A stretch of DNA of 64,000 nucleotides, from NCBI GenBank assembly GCA_963210315.1, contig OY723278.1, positions 248,001 through 312,000 of the forward strand, in the 5' to 3' direction. The DNA comes from Rhynchopus euleeides (Eukaryota; Euglenozoa; Diplonemea; Diplonemida; Diplonemidae). Below, piece by piece: positions 8,672-18,549 of the stretch. Positions within the stretch are counted from its first letter, which is position 1, and every line of letters starts with the position of its first letter. A program made the position numbers and the translations under genes. The notes beneath the pieces were generated by a model that had not been told where the DNA came from, did not search any database, and saw nothing but the letters and a program-made list of their open reading frames with translations.

Positions 8672-11572
8672 TCACACCCACCATGGTTGTGCCAGGCTCT
8701 GCCGAACAGCAGTGGCGTGTTGCTGTGCCGCCCGCAGCTCCCCGAAGGGACAGTAGCTGAGCTTTCGTTCTTCCGATGTGAATGCGTCCACGTACTGACG
8801 GAGCGCCGCTTCCGGAATCCCGTCCGGAGTGACACTACCCTCCATACAGATGGCCAGCGTGTTCTGCAGCTTGGCGTCGCCCATACGGTTGCTGAGCCTG
8901 TTCTTGATGATGCGGAGCTTGGAGAACATCCGCTCAGCACTACTTGTCGACAAGGGGATGGTCAGCACAATCTGCAGGAGACGCGAGGTGTGCGGGAAGG
9001 CGAGACGGTTCAGCTGATTCTTCAAGAATGCTTTGATGAGAGTGCTGAATCTGCGGCTGCGGGTATCCTCCTGTGTTTGTGCGGTCTCCTTCAGCTTCAT
9101 TCGCACGTTGGCCAGCTCCAACTCCAGCAGACCCCGCTCTTCGGCCGGGAAGTACGGTGCACTCGGTTCCGTCTCCTTCTGCACCCCGTCGGCATCCTCA
9201 AATGTCATCACCTTGGGCTCGCAGAAATGATCGCAAAGTGCTTTGAGCTTCTGTGCCGCTGCTGCTGCGTTGTCGAAGTCGGGGCACCAGGGATCATACA
9301 CAGAGAATGCTGCAAGCACCCCGAAGTCATCCATCAGCCCCTCGATCTCCTCCTTCAGGGTACGGAGGTAGGGCTTTGCGTACTGCTCGTGATACTGTGC
9401 CACGAACTCCTCCGTGATGGGAGGGCAAGAAGGCCGGGCGTCATTGATCAGTATCCAGCAGGATGCGTAGGTCGGAGACAGGTCGGGTCGTTCTAACAGC
9501 TTTCCGATCTTGCATGCATAGTGTGTCGCGATGCGAGGGAGATCACCGAAACACAGGCTTGCATGCTGTATGCACCGCGAGAAGGCGCCAAGACAGTGCA
9601 TCACCTCCCGCATCAGGAATAACCCGACGAGGGTGCTGCTCTCCTGGTACACCGCACGCAGGGCAACTGCCTTCTCATGATCCAGCTTGTTGATACACAT
9701 GACCACCCCTTTGAGGCAGTCAGTCAGACTCTGCGCACAACGCTCATGCGAACACCAGCGGGTGTCTCCAACACTGCACAAGTCGCGCTCACGCCAGAAC
9801 CCGAAGCCATCGATCCTCTCCAAAGCGGACATGCATTCCCGAAAGCACCGGAGTTTGCCTGTGCCATTCCCAGCACCCCTGTACAGCAAGGCAAACGTGC
9901 TGGAGACAAGGTCGTAGCTTGCGCGGATGACAGGGTGGTCCTTGGCAGTGTGCATCGCAACAAGATTGAGTGCATGCGCCCGACAAGCCGCCCAGAAGGA
10001 GTACGGTGCTTTCCGTACCTTCACCTGCAACTGAACACCCTTACGACTCCCGCCCATGGTGTTGCACGAATCCGACGCAAACGCAAGCATCTTGTTCCAG
10101 AAACCGTCGCCAAGGTCGTCGAGTTGTTGAATCAAGAAATCTGTGATGTTTGTCGCAGTCTGTGATGTGTTCAGCGGAGTCATGCGCCAGAACAGTTCGT
10201 TGGTATCAAAGGTGGTTGGGTCGATGACCCGGATCAGGATGCAAAATTGCGATTGGCGTGTCACATCCTGCGTCTCGTCCGTGATGATGGATACGAACGG
10301 GGATCTTTCAATCTTGTGCTTCACTTCCGCCATGGCGTGGCTTGCCATCAGACCCACTACTTCGTCGTAGATTGTGTTCGAGGTGAGGTTGTGGTATGTA
10401 GCATTGAAAGACTTTACTTCTGGGGAAGTGTAGCTGTCACGCACGCGGAGGGATGCGAGGGTCGTCGTGAGGGCTTCGTTGTTGCTGCAACAGTACTGTA
10501 CGTCGTGCAGCAGGCGGCAGAGCATCTCGGTGTTCTGAAGCTGCTTCACCTTAGAGTTGACCCAGGCCCTCTGGTGAGCTGTGGAGCGGATCTCTCCTGC
10601 AGTCCCATGTCGGCGCACCGAGTCTTCTCTTGCCAGCCACTGTGCCCACTTCTCGGTGTGCTTCTGTCTCGTTGCCTCGGTGTGCTCCTTCGCGCGGGAG
10701 GTGAAGCGGCTCTTCACCTCATTCCATGGCAGGCACCGCCCGACGAAGACACCGCGCTTGCTTGCGTCAAAGCAAGCGCGGCACGCCAGCCCCTCGGGTG
10801 TGGGTTTTGCCCACGCGTGGGATTCGCGCAGCATTCCCATCACCCGGCTGTCCCCCTGGATGTCCTCCGGGACATGCACCATCTCGCTGGCGCGGGGGAA
10901 GGGCTCGGCAGGCGCATCCAAGCCGACGGGCCCCGCGTACTGCGCCATCAACTTTGCCTCCACGTAGGCGTAGACCTCGTGCTTGTGGAGGGAAGGGTAC
11001 AGGCAGTCGTTGGAGTTGCGCACGGGGGTGGTGGTGTAGCCCCTCGCGCGTTGGCGCTCATTGGCGATCGCGGCCTCCAGAGCTTCAGCTGATCTCTCCG
11101 CATTATCATCAGCTGCCATCTCGACCTCAACTTGCCGTGCAATCGCAAGATCTGCGACGAGGGCTGGGGCCTGCTGTGTCGGGGCAGGCGCCGGCACGGC
11201 CTCGCTCTCCACCAACGGCATTTCGTCTGCCTTTGTCTTTGCCAGTTTGACGAGGCTACTCAGGGGCTTCCTCATATGAGGTGCCACCTCGTCGTCCGCG
11301 CGAGCAAGAGCATCGAATGCCTTGCACAGCGCGACAAGGTGCCTGTTTGAGGCGGCTTGGTGGTTGCTGAAGCCGCGGATCGAGCACTGGTTGCAGAGGA
11401 AGGCGTGCAAGTTGGCATATCGGTCTTGCCCGGGGTACTTGCCCGCCTTCCACTGGTCATACCCAGTGTGATACTGCGGCCCGCCCACCTCCTGCACCGT
11501 CCCCCGCACCGCCCTCTGCGATGCAAAGCCAAACGCGCCCAGCTGGGCCTGATGCGCTCTCCGCTTTGACAT
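8672..11572 (-). CDS. hAT-family transposase, full length
   Basis: 966 residues in one open frame from an ATG. Residues 60-78 (CNQC...NH...SNRH) and 264-305 (CRAC...H...H) look like TTF/BED-type zinc fingers. The central RNase-H-like core has candidate catalytic Asp432 (SIITDETQDV) and Asp501 (AFASDSCNTMGG), and the hAT CxxH signature at Cys530/His533 (FWAACRAHALNL). The C-terminus (IPLSTSSAERMFSKLRIIKN, then RLSNRMGDAKLQNTLAI) is the hAT dimerisation region. It resembles the DUF4371/ZMYM6-ZNF862 branch of hAT proteins. No stop or frameshift was seen, and the gene lies wholly inside the TIRs at 8295-12019, so the element may be active. It could also mobilise the related element at 20489-21686. 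Confidence 0.93.
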   Translation of the reverse strand: MSKRRAHQAQLGAFGFASQRAVRGTVQEVGGPQYHTGYDQWKAGKYPGQDRYANLHAFLCNQCSIRGFSNHQAASNRHLVALCKAFDALARADDEVAPHMRKPLSSLVKLAKTKADEMPLVESEAVPAPAPTQQAPALVADLAIARQVEVEMAADDNAERSAEALEAAIANERQRARGYTTTPVRNSNDCLYPSLHKHEVYAYVEAKLMAQYAGPVGLDAPAEPFPRASEMVHVPEDIQGDSRVMGMLRESHAWAKPTPEGLACRACFDASKRGVFVGRCLPWNEVKSRFTSRAKEHTEATRQKHTEKWAQWLAREDSVRRHGTAGEIRSTAHQRAWVNSKVKQLQNTEMLCRLLHDVQYCCSNNEALTTTLASLRVRDSYTSPEVKSFNATYHNLTSNTIYDEVVGLMASHAMAEVKHKIERSPFVSIITDETQDVTRQSQFCILIRVIDPTTFDTNELFWRMTPLNTSQTATNITDFLIQQLDDLGDGFWNKMLAFASDSCNTMGGSRKGVQLQVKVRKAPYSFWAACRAHALNLVAMHTAKDHPVIRASYDLVSSTFALLYRGAGNGTGKLRCFRECMSALERIDGFGFWRERDLCSVGDTRWCSHERCAQSLTDCLKGVVMCINKLDHEKAVALRAVYQESSTLVGLFLMREVMHCLGAFSRCIQHASLCFGDLPRIATHYACKIGKLLERPDLSPTYASCWILINDARPSCPPITEEFVAQYHEQYAKPYLRTLKEEIEGLMDDFGVLAAFSVYDPWCPDFDNAAAAAQKLKALCDHFCEPKVMTFEDADGVQKETEPSAPYFPAEERGLLELELANVRMKLKETAQTQEDTRSRRFSTLIKAFLKNQLNRLAFPHTSRLLQIVLTIPLSTSSAERMFSKLRIIKNRLSNRMGDAKLQNTLAICMEGSVTPDGIPEAALRQYVDAFTSEERKLSYCPFGELRAAQQHATAVRQSLAQPWWV

Positions 11573-12019
11573 ATCTTCTTACAGTATGCCTGCAGGCGCG
11601 TGGGGGTGTGGGTGTGTCGTGGGTGCCACCAGTCAGACACCTGACATGTGAAGGCTCGGTGTGATCCCTACGGAGGACGGTTCTGTGCCAGTTCTGCGGG
11701 ACCATCACACAATGGAGGATCTCGAAACTTCAAAACAGAAGAGACCTGCATGACGAGGGCATCACCACCCACCGGGCCACCCGCTAGGTCCATTTTTTCT
11801 TCTCCGCTTCTCTGCCTTCTTTGGACTATTTGAGCTCCGTGCGGATCACGATGGGGTCACTTTCTATTTTTTTCTGGCGTTTTTTCTGACTGTTTTACTG
11901 TCCCAAAGTTACAAAAAAAACGCCAAAAATGAGACCGGCCTTTTTTTTTTTCCCAGAAAACCGGGAACCGGGAAACCCTGGTTTTGAAAACCGGAAAACC
12001 AGACCTATCTTATCCCCTG
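11573..12019. other. hAT 5' flank and right terminal region
   Basis: Upstream of the minus-strand transposase. About 11730-12019 recurs in inverse orientation at 20489-20782. It contains T- and A-rich tracts and a chain of GGGAAACC/GGTTTTCC inverted motifs near 11955-12005. The transposase promoter should lie here, but no motif is diagnostic. Confidence 0.55.
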
Positions 12020-12149
12020 GTTACGAGCGACGAAGCGTAGCGAAGTCGCGAAGTAACGAAGGAAATCGTACGACTGAAGCTTTGGATTAGCACCTCATGC
12101 CACTTCACAGGGCCTCAACACAGCCTTGAGACAGCAAGTGTGCGCTCAA
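12020..12149 (+). repeat. Retroelement 1 repeat A1 (main part)
   Basis: 130 bp identical by eye to 18420-18549, from GTTACGAGCGACGAAGCGTA to GTGTGCGCTCAA. It ends nine bases before the ATG of the first gene. The remaining few bases of A1 (TTTTTACTA) lie on the far side of the hAT insertion at 8277-8285. Confidence 0.9.
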
Positions 12150-12157
12150 GTTTAACA

Positions 12158-14278
12158 ATGGCCGGAAGAAAGAAGAAGACCCCAAAATCCAAGGAAGCCT
12201 CGCAGACTACACCCCCGCCTCCGCCTCCGTCTGAGGAGGAGTCCGCCGCGGGCCAGGCCATCGCAGCTGAGCCTGTGGCCGTGACACCAGTCGAACCCCA
12301 GGAGCCCCCGCAGATTCCCCCATCGCAGCTTCCGCCGCCGCAAACCGCCAACCCCGTGCCCACGGGGGCCCCTCATCAGAGCCCGGCCCAGCACAACACA
12401 CATGCTTACCCCACTGTGTACGCCTATGCACCCCACCACCAGAACTTGTACCCAGCACCCGGTGCTTTGACAGCGCAGCCCCCCCCCGGGCAGTTTGCAC
12501 ATGCTGGTGCCCCCCCCCACACATCATCTTACGTGTTGGTTCACCACTCCCCCGGTGTCCACACGCTGCAGCAGGCTCCCCTCCCAGCGCCCGCCCCCGG
12601 TGCTCCTGCAGCTCAGCCGCCCCCCCCAGGGCAGGCTCCACACGTCGGTGCGCCCCCGCCCCAGGCACCGGCCGTGTCGGCACACCACTCTCCCGGTGTC
12701 ACCACGCTCCAGCATGTTCCCCACCCAGCGTTTGTCACCGCTCAGCCGCCCATCCCAGGGCAGGCTCCGCACGCCGGTGCACCCCCGCACCCTGCTCCGG
12801 CTGTGTCGGCATACCACTATACCGGTATCCCCACGTTGCAACATGCTCCCCACCCAGCGCCAGCGCTCCCCAGCGCCCAGCCACCCGTTCCAGGGCAGGC
12901 TCCACATGCCGGTGCACCCCCGCCCCACGCACCGGCTGTGGCCGCACACCACCCCGGTGTCGCCGCGCTTCAGCATGATCCCCACCCGGCTTTTGTGTCT
13001 GGTGGTGCACCTTGGGCAAACACAGCAGGCTTTGGCGCAGACCAGGCTTGGGCTGCCATCGCTGCGGGCCACCCCCCTCCCCACGCCAGCCCGGCCCCGC
13101 TTCCCCAGTCCTCCCTCGCCCCCGGCGCTCTCGCCACGGACCTTGAGCCTTCTCTGTGGGCCACCATGTCTGCGGACAGGCGGGCTTCAGTCCTCCTCGG
13201 GCTGGACGTCCGGTTCGGTCCGGGGGGGCTACCGCCGGAACTAGGGCCCACCAGCCTGTGCCCCCCCGCCCCGTCCCGCCCCCTCCCATCCCTCCCCCCC
13301 CTCCCACACACCCACCTCACCACACACCCTCCACTGCCGACGAAAAAATCTCCAAAAAAGCCAGCACCGGGTCGGCCGCGGCACCAGGAGTCGATCACCT
13401 CTCCGGGCCAGGTCAGGCAGGTCTACAACCACGCCATGTCAACCCTATCGGGTGCTCTGGCCCCATCGACTTGGCGGGGCCAGATCTCGGTCGCTCGCCG
13501 AATGATGGACTTCCGGGTGCAGTGGGAGGCGTGGACGGGGCACCCCCTCGCGGTCGACGAGGCCATCCTCCTCTGGCTCAGCAAGAAGTCGGTGGTGGAT
13601 GGCCTCAAGCCCTCAGCCCTTCTGCAGTACCTGCAGAACCTGAAGGCGTGGGCAAAGCGCGCGGGGTTCTTGGAGCACCCTACCCCCATGCTCCGGGACT
13701 TGGAGCGCTCCTACAAGAGGTCTGGAGCGCTCCGTCCCTCTCGTCAGGCAGTGCCCGCCGACCTGGCCACGGTGCGACAGGCCATCGACGGGGAGTCGTC
13801 ACCGGTGGTGCGCGTCGCTTTGGAGGTCGCCTTCAAGGCGGCAGCTCGCGTCGGCGACCTGTTGAAGCTCGACGTGCGGGCCCTGTCCTTCGAGGACTCG
13901 TACGTGGGCTTCGACTGGTCGGGAGGAAAGTCCGACCCTTTTCGTTTGGGCCGCACAACCGGTGTCGCTCTGTCCCCGCAGGCCTTCGACTTCCTCCAGA
14001 CCCGCTGCAGGTCTCTTCCTCCAGACGCGCCGGCGTTCCCCACGACGCGGCAGAAGTTGGTGGCTGCCCTCCGCCGGGTGGACCCCCAGCTGTCGGGCCA
14101 CTCGCTCCGGCGGGGCGCGTTGATGCACCTCATGCAGAAGGGCCATTCACTCGCAGAGATGATGTCAGTATCCCGCCATGCGACGGTGGAGTCCCTCCTC
14201 CACTACATCCCGCTGGCGAAGGCTCATCCAGCGCGCGAGGCAGTCCGGGTCTCAGCGTCCCTCGACCTGTGGCAGTGA
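12158..14278 (+). CDS. Retroelement 1 gag-like Pro-rich region fused to tyrosine recombinase
   Basis: 706 residues from the ATG at 12158. Residues 1-400 are Pro/Ala/His-rich, with four or so imperfect repeats of about 46 residues (GQAPHAGAPP...HHSPGVTTLQH), a low-complexity gag-like segment. Residues about 415-706 form a tyrosine recombinase with a complete catalytic set: Arg564 (AAARVGDLL), Lys591 (GGKSDPF), His648-x-x-Arg651 (GHSLRRGA), His674 (SRHATVES) and nucleophile Tyr683 (LLHYIPLA). A slippery A AAA AAG heptamer (13354-13360) sits in frame between the Pro-rich region and the recombinase. The -1 frame is open from before 13156 through the end of this gene and leads into RT. Confidence 0.9.
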   Translation: MAGRKKKTPKSKEASQTTPPPPPPSEEESAAGQAIAAEPVAVTPVEPQEPPQIPPSQLPPPQTANPVPTGAPHQSPAQHNTHAYPTVYAYAPHHQNLYPAPGALTAQPPPGQFAHAGAPPHTSSYVLVHHSPGVHTLQQAPLPAPAPGAPAAQPPPPGQAPHVGAPPPQAPAVSAHHSPGVTTLQHVPHPAFVTAQPPIPGQAPHAGAPPHPAPAVSAYHYTGIPTLQHAPHPAPALPSAQPPVPGQAPHAGAPPPHAPAVAAHHPGVAALQHDPHPAFVSGGAPWANTAGFGADQAWAAIAAGHPPPHASPAPLPQSSLAPGALATDLEPSLWATMSADRRASVLLGLDVRFGPGGLPPELGPTSLCPPAPSRPLPSLPPLPHTHLTTHPPLPTKKSPKKPAPGRPRHQESITSPGQVRQVYNHAMSTLSGALAPSTWRGQISVARRMMDFRVQWEAWTGHPLAVDEAILLWLSKKSVVDGLKPSALLQYLQNLKAWAKRAGFLEHPTPMLRDLERSYKRSGALRPSRQAVPADLATVRQAIDGESSPVVRVALEVAFKAAARVGDLLKLDVRALSFEDSYVGFDWSGGKSDPFRLGRTTGVALSPQAFDFLQTRCRSLPPDAPAFPTTRQKLVAALRRVDPQLSGHSLRRGALMHLMQKGHSLAEMMSVSRHATVESLLHYIPLAKAHPAREAVRVSASLDLWQ
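13354..13360 (+). promoter_or_regulatory. Candidate -1 ribosomal frameshift heptamer A AAA AAG
   Basis: Codons CCA AAA AAG in the gag/YR frame give the canonical X XXY YYZ pattern. A -1 slip here enters the frame that runs without a stop to the RT domain. It is placed after the Pro-rich region and before the recombinase, as in element 2. No stimulatory structure was modelled. Confidence 0.45.
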
Positions 14279-14676
14279 GTGGGGTTCCGGGTCTCTCCCC
14301 CTTTGCCTTCTACAGCCAACCATCACCTCCGGAGTGCACAGATTTTCGCCCAGACATCATCTTCCCTTACGATGCATCGCTGCGGGTGGGCCTCCCTACG
14401 CAGAGCGGTTTCATATCACCCCCCTCCACACGCTCTGACGCGCCTCTTGCCCCCATTACCAAGAACCGCGTGAACCTGGATAGGCTGCTGGAGCTGGACA
14501 CCGGGGGTATCCTACTAGGCATCATCGAAGTGATCCGGTCAAAGGAAGGTTTCCTGGCCCAGTGCGCAGTGCACCCCGACACTCTCCCGTACGGCGCGAA
14601 GAACAGCATCTCGAGGAACATGTTGAAGCACGTGCCGACTCTCCGGCAAGCTGAGGTCATCGAGCCCCCATCTGAC
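14279..14676 (+). pseudogene. Retroelement 1 RT, N-terminal part (interrupted)
   Basis: In the -1 frame relative to the recombinase, this encodes the region before the RT palm (NRVNLDRLLELDTGGILLGI, KNSISRNMLKHVPTL, IEPPSD). It has no ATG near its start, which supports expression by frameshifting from the upstream gene. The frame is broken by the insertion at 14677. Removing the insertion and one target-site copy (14677-16875, 2199 bases) leaves the frame continuous into 16876. Confidence 0.7.
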
Positions 14677-16867
14677 ATGGTTTGACAGAATTCTTTAAGA
14701 ATTAGTAAGAATTCTTAAGAATTCTTACTTTTTCAATTCTTAAAAATTCTTGAATTCTTGGAAATTCTTACCAAGAATTCTTAAGAATTCTTAAGAATTT
14801 CCAAGAATTTCCAAGAATTTCCAAGAATTCTTGAAGAATTCTTAAGAATTCTTAGGACTTCTTGAAAGGGGCACGCACGAGGTCCCCTGACAGCATACGG
14901 ATGTACGTTCTTATTGGGAGGTTTTCTGAGGGAGAAGGTGAAAATCACAAAATGACCCCCTCCAGGGCCTTCTTCCAGGGAAAATAGTCACAAAAATGGC
15001 CTCAAACCTGTTTCTGGCCAGCTGGGACAGCCATCCATCGCTGCATTTCCGCCTTCTTGGGAGACTGGCTACCGGCTGGCTACCCAGCAACACACCGGGC
15101 ACATCCAGTCCTTGTCCTCCATCCCCTTGACGAACTCCTCGTTACAGGAGGAGGGAACAAAGGTATCGAGGCACGAAACCGCCGCGCGGTGTCCGCACGA
15201 ACGACAGTTGAGGCATCCTTCACCCTCGTGCTCAGCATCATACTCCGGGAACACACACTTCGCGACCTCCGGAGCGCAGAGGCTCAGCGAATCCCACTCA
15301 ATCTCCTTCGCCTTGAAGAGAGAGCGGGTAGACATACTGCGCACAAGCGGTAGTTTTTTGTTTGTGCGCTGGTTCGTTACCTGTGGGGTACATGGGTGAA
15401 CACATGCGCTGCCAACAGTCTTCTTTGCTAGAGACCAGGAGCCTGGTGAGCGCAAAAAAGGCAGCCATCGATCAGCAACTGCCTTTGCAGTTTGAGGAAA
15501 CCCTCAACCTACCTGAAGAGCACGCTTGTTCGGCACATAAAGCCAGGGATGGAAACTCTACCAACACAGTGTTAGCGAGCGTGGGCATCTTTGTGTGCGA
15601 TTGAAGCACATGAAAATGTGCGTGAACACGTAGCTCCACTGTTACGGTCTGAGTCTGGGAGCCCTTTCTCGTGGGAGACGTATTGCACGGAGGGTGGAGG
15701 TGTCCATTGGCGCCACCAATATCTCGCCGTTGGGCAAAATCCACGACCTGTTGGAGGCGAGCCCCTTGAGTATACTGGTGTCTCCCATCCCGTCCCAGGA
15801 CGCCCCAGGCTCAGTCTGGGTGCCGGTACGGAATCTGATCCTGCACCCTCTCGGCACAACCAGGGGGGGGACATTGTGCCCAGGTCATTTCCTCCCAGAT
15901 TACGCCGGTGAAGATCCACCGGAGGCAGGTTTGAACAATTTTGAATGAGTTTTGCCCTGCTCTCAGCAGCCCCACGTGAGAAGGTCCTGTTCTGGGTTAT
16001 TCTGGCTGCACGTGGTAGGTTGGCAGATCTGGACGATTCACTTCCTTCCTCCTATTCCTTCTACGGTATCCACTTTCCTGCCGGTTCTCGTGCGTCCTGT
16101 GCCTTCTTCATCACTGCTGCAGCTGAGGTGAATATATGCATGCCTTTCTCCCGATTGGAGAACAGAAGGACCACGTCTGTGTGGGGATGCTGTAGGCCAT
16201 GCAGTAGATGATGCATTTGGTCCTTGTGAAGTGGTCTTTCGCAAACTGCTGTTCGAGACCAGCTCGCATACACCGGTCGTGCGGAGGGGTACACTTCCCG
16301 GATCCCCTTTTAGGTGCGGCAGTCGAGCTGCCACACGACAGGAACGCTGAAGTCGCTATCGTCCTGCGTGCCCTGGGGCGCAGATGCGGGTGATTTCGTT
16401 GCTTGCTACATCATGTAGCATAGGGCGCCGTACGCACTTCTGGAAAACACGATGCGTGCGCCACCACTGCAAACCCAGCATCCTCTCCGGCACGGCGGAG
16501 GGGTTCCGGATCCGGAGGGATTGATTCCCCTTTCGTCGGAGCAGCTGTGCAATTTGAATTGCCCACCGGTGCATCCAACTACACTGGCCGAAGCCGGGTT
16601 TTCAGGATCTGAGCCGCACCGGGTGGAAGTTAGCACCTGGAGCCCCCGATGACTGAAAAACTTGCCCATCCTCCCCTCAGAAACGCCTCAGGAGTTTTCA
16701 GGAATTTTCAGGAGTTTCAGGAATTCTTCAGAATTCTTAAGAATTTCCAAGAATTCTTAAGAATTTTCAAGAATTTTAAGAATTCTTAAGAATTCTTGAA
16801 AATTCTTAAGAATTCCCGAATTCTTACGAAAAAAGAGCTTTTTCTCTTAAGAATTCTGTCAAACCAT
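14677..16867. mobile_element. 2.2-kb TIR element with AAGAATTCTT subterminal arrays
   Basis: The ends are inverted repeats (ATGGTTTGACAGAATTCTT at both). Both subterminal zones (about 14690-14865 and 16715-16860) are packed with palindromic AAGAATTCTT units. The flanks CATCTGAC (14669-14676) and GATCTGAC (16868-16875) are an 8-bp duplication with one mismatch, which fits a hAT-type insertion (inference). No transposase is present. The interior carries a captured zinc-finger gag fragment (15069-15335, minus) and otherwise nothing recognisable. Confidence 0.8.
15069..15335 (-). pseudogene. Captured zinc-finger gag fragment
   Basis: About 88 residues from MSTRSLFKAKEIEWDSL. The Cys/His pattern (CLNCRSCGHRAAVSCL, then DWMCPVCCW) and the opening MS-R--F----I-W resemble the gag-like protein of retroelement 2 (MSDRAKFDLELVDWSRI; CNRCGCRG; WVCPPCAWEV). 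The DNA just upstream of its ATG (TTTTGTTTGTGCGC) also matches the region upstream of that gene. It therefore looks like the 5' end of a relative of retroelement 2 picked up by the DNA transposon. It ends right after the last Cys pair, without the coiled-coil and RG-rich tail. Confidence 0.6.
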
Positions 16868-16875
16868 GATCTGAC

Positions 16876-17260
16876 TCCATCCAAATGTGCCTCCCGCAGT
16901 TCACGGTGGCAAAATCCTCGGGAGGTTCGCGTCTGGTGACGAATGCAATAAAGCTCAACGAATGCATGCGTCCCCCGCCGCCCATGGGTTTACCGGACAT
17001 CATCGTCGCCGCCACTCGGATCGCGGCTGCAGACCATGCCATCCTCGAGGATTTTCGATCCTGGTTCTACCAGATCCCGCTTGCGACAGACGTGCGCCCT
17101 TTCTTCGGGATGAAGCTGGCACCGGAGAGGGGTCGTTACAGCACCTACTGGCTGACAGCTCTCTGCATGGGCTGGTGCTGGGCCCCCACCATCGCGCATC
17201 GAGCAGCGTCGGTCATCCTTCCCTGGGAGAGGGGTGTCGTGTGGGTTGACAATCTAATGT
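16876..17260 (+). pseudogene. Retroelement 1 RT, palm part
   Basis: Continues the RT frame after the insertion. Motifs: FTVAKSSGGSRLVTNAIKLN (the Arg-containing motif that precedes the palm), LEDFRSWFYQIPL with the motif A Asp, and VVWVDNLM as the catalytic box, with Asp-Asn where most RTs have Asp-Asp. The frame is lost just after this box, near 17258. The next frame (-1) carries the rest. Confidence 0.8.
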
Positions 17261-18206
17261 GCTGGGCAACACCGCCGACGAGGCCGTCTCCCGCCATGCG
17301 GACGTGCGCCGGCGAGCTGCGCATGTGGGAGCGGAGTTCAAAGTGGAGGACGGGGCCGGGGTCCCCCTCAGAAGGTTCACTGTTCTGGGCATCGACTTCA
17401 ACCTCACCCTCCATGCATACCGCCCCTCCCAGGCCTGGGTCAATGCATTCCTCGTCTCCCCGGAACTGGGGCGTTTCAAGGCGGGCGCGCTGTCAGCGCG
17501 GGAATTGTGTGTTGTCACGGGGAGGGCACTGCGTTTCTGCCACATCGCGGGGCACCGTCTATGCAACATGTGGTCTACGCTCTCCTGCATTCGCAGGATC
17601 AGCCGCCTGGTGGGCAGCTCCCTCCTCGGATGGGACGACCAAGTGCGGGTCTCCCCCTCGGTGGTGCACGAGGTGGTCGAGGAGCTCCCCGCCATGGAGA
17701 TCAACGCGTGGGTGGACGTGCCCCCGCCTCTCCCAGCAATCGCCCTGTGGTGTGATGCCTCACAGCGCGTCTGGGCCGTGGTCTCCCCCGACTTGGTCGT
17801 GCGTGCGCCTTTCGCGACGGTGGAGAAGCCGCACATCTTCATCAAGGAGATGCTGGCGGCAGCTGCTGCGGTGCTGCTCGCAGCGCGTCTCCACCCCGGA
17901 CACCGAGTCACCCTCCACATCGACAACTCGGGTGTCGTCGCGTGCGTAAAGGTGGGCCACTCACGCAACCATTTCGCAAACCAGCTTCTGCGCTGGATCT
18001 TTGCCATTGCAGACTGGGGCCGCCTGCAGCTCGATCCCCAATGGGTCCCCACCCATGTGCAGGCCGCTGACCCCTTCACCAGGGGCGCCCCGGTCTCAGC
18101 ATCCCAGGCACGACTCGGGGCACCCCCCCTCCCCCCGCCCCCCGTCGTCGCCGCGTTTGTCTCCTCCTCAGGGGTCGCGGATGCAGCTCTCTGCCCGCGC
18201 GTATAA
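17259..18206 (+). pseudogene. Retroelement 1 RT thumb and RNase H
   Basis: The RNase H domain is visible: ALWCDASQRVWAVV (Asp), KEMLAAAAAVLLAA (Glu), LHIDNSGVVACV (Asp) and WVPTHVQAADPFTRG (Asp), a full D-E-D-D set. Upstream, GFxxx-type connection sequence (TVLGIDFNL, SPELGRFKAGALSARE) links it to the palm. It is shifted -1 relative to 16876-17260, so one frameshift separates the RT box from RNase H, probably decay. The stop at 18204 is followed closely by B1. Confidence 0.8.
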
Positions 18207-18326
18207 ATTGCACCAGTGTTGTTCCATAAATGTTCGTGCCATCAGCGTGAAGGTGCTCATACCCCTGGGGGAAGACATCCTGCAGTTCAGTCAAGTTGCC
18301 GTATTCACGGTCCCTGAGGGAACCCA

Positions 18327-18415
18327 GTGTGCGCTCAACAAAAAGTAGTCCGGAACTGTTCTCCCACAGTTGCTGGACAGGGTGTCTATAATAAAGCGAA
18401 AGGAGTACGATTTTT
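18327..18415 (+). repeat. Retroelement 1 repeat B1
   Basis: 89 bp, GTGTGCGCTCAACAAAAAG to GGAGTACGATTTTT, identical by eye to B2 at 18538-18626. It directly precedes A2, as expected in a split direct repeat. Confidence 0.9.
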
Positions 18416-18549
18416 ACTAGTTACGAGCGACGAAGCGTAGCGAAGTCGCGAAGTAACGAAGGAAATCGTACGACTGAAGCTTTGGATTAGCACCTCATGC
18501 CACTTCACAGGGCCTCAACACAGCCTTGAGACAGCAAGTGTGCGCTCAA
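18416..18549 (+). repeat. Retroelement 1 repeat A2
   Basis: The uninterrupted counterpart of A1, ACTAGTTACGAGCGACG to GTGTGCGCTCAA. It preserves the empty target site of the hAT insertion. Confidence 0.9.

Larger units (their letters stand above)
8295..12019 (-). mobile_element. hAT DNA transposon, apparently autonomous
   Basis: The ends are CAGGGTATAAGATAGAC on the left and, in reverse complement, CAGGGGATAAGATAGGTC on the right, starting CAGGG as hAT elements do. The 8-bp GTTACGAG flanks both sides (8286-8293 and 12020-12027), with one extra T at 8294. The intact A2 repeat at 18416-18429 shows the empty site (TACTAGTTACGAGCGACG), confirming insertion into A1 of retroelement 1. The subterminal left side carries a GCGCGC-CCTTCGG-GCGCGC hairpin. 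The single long minus-strand gene inside is the transposase. Confidence 0.9.
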
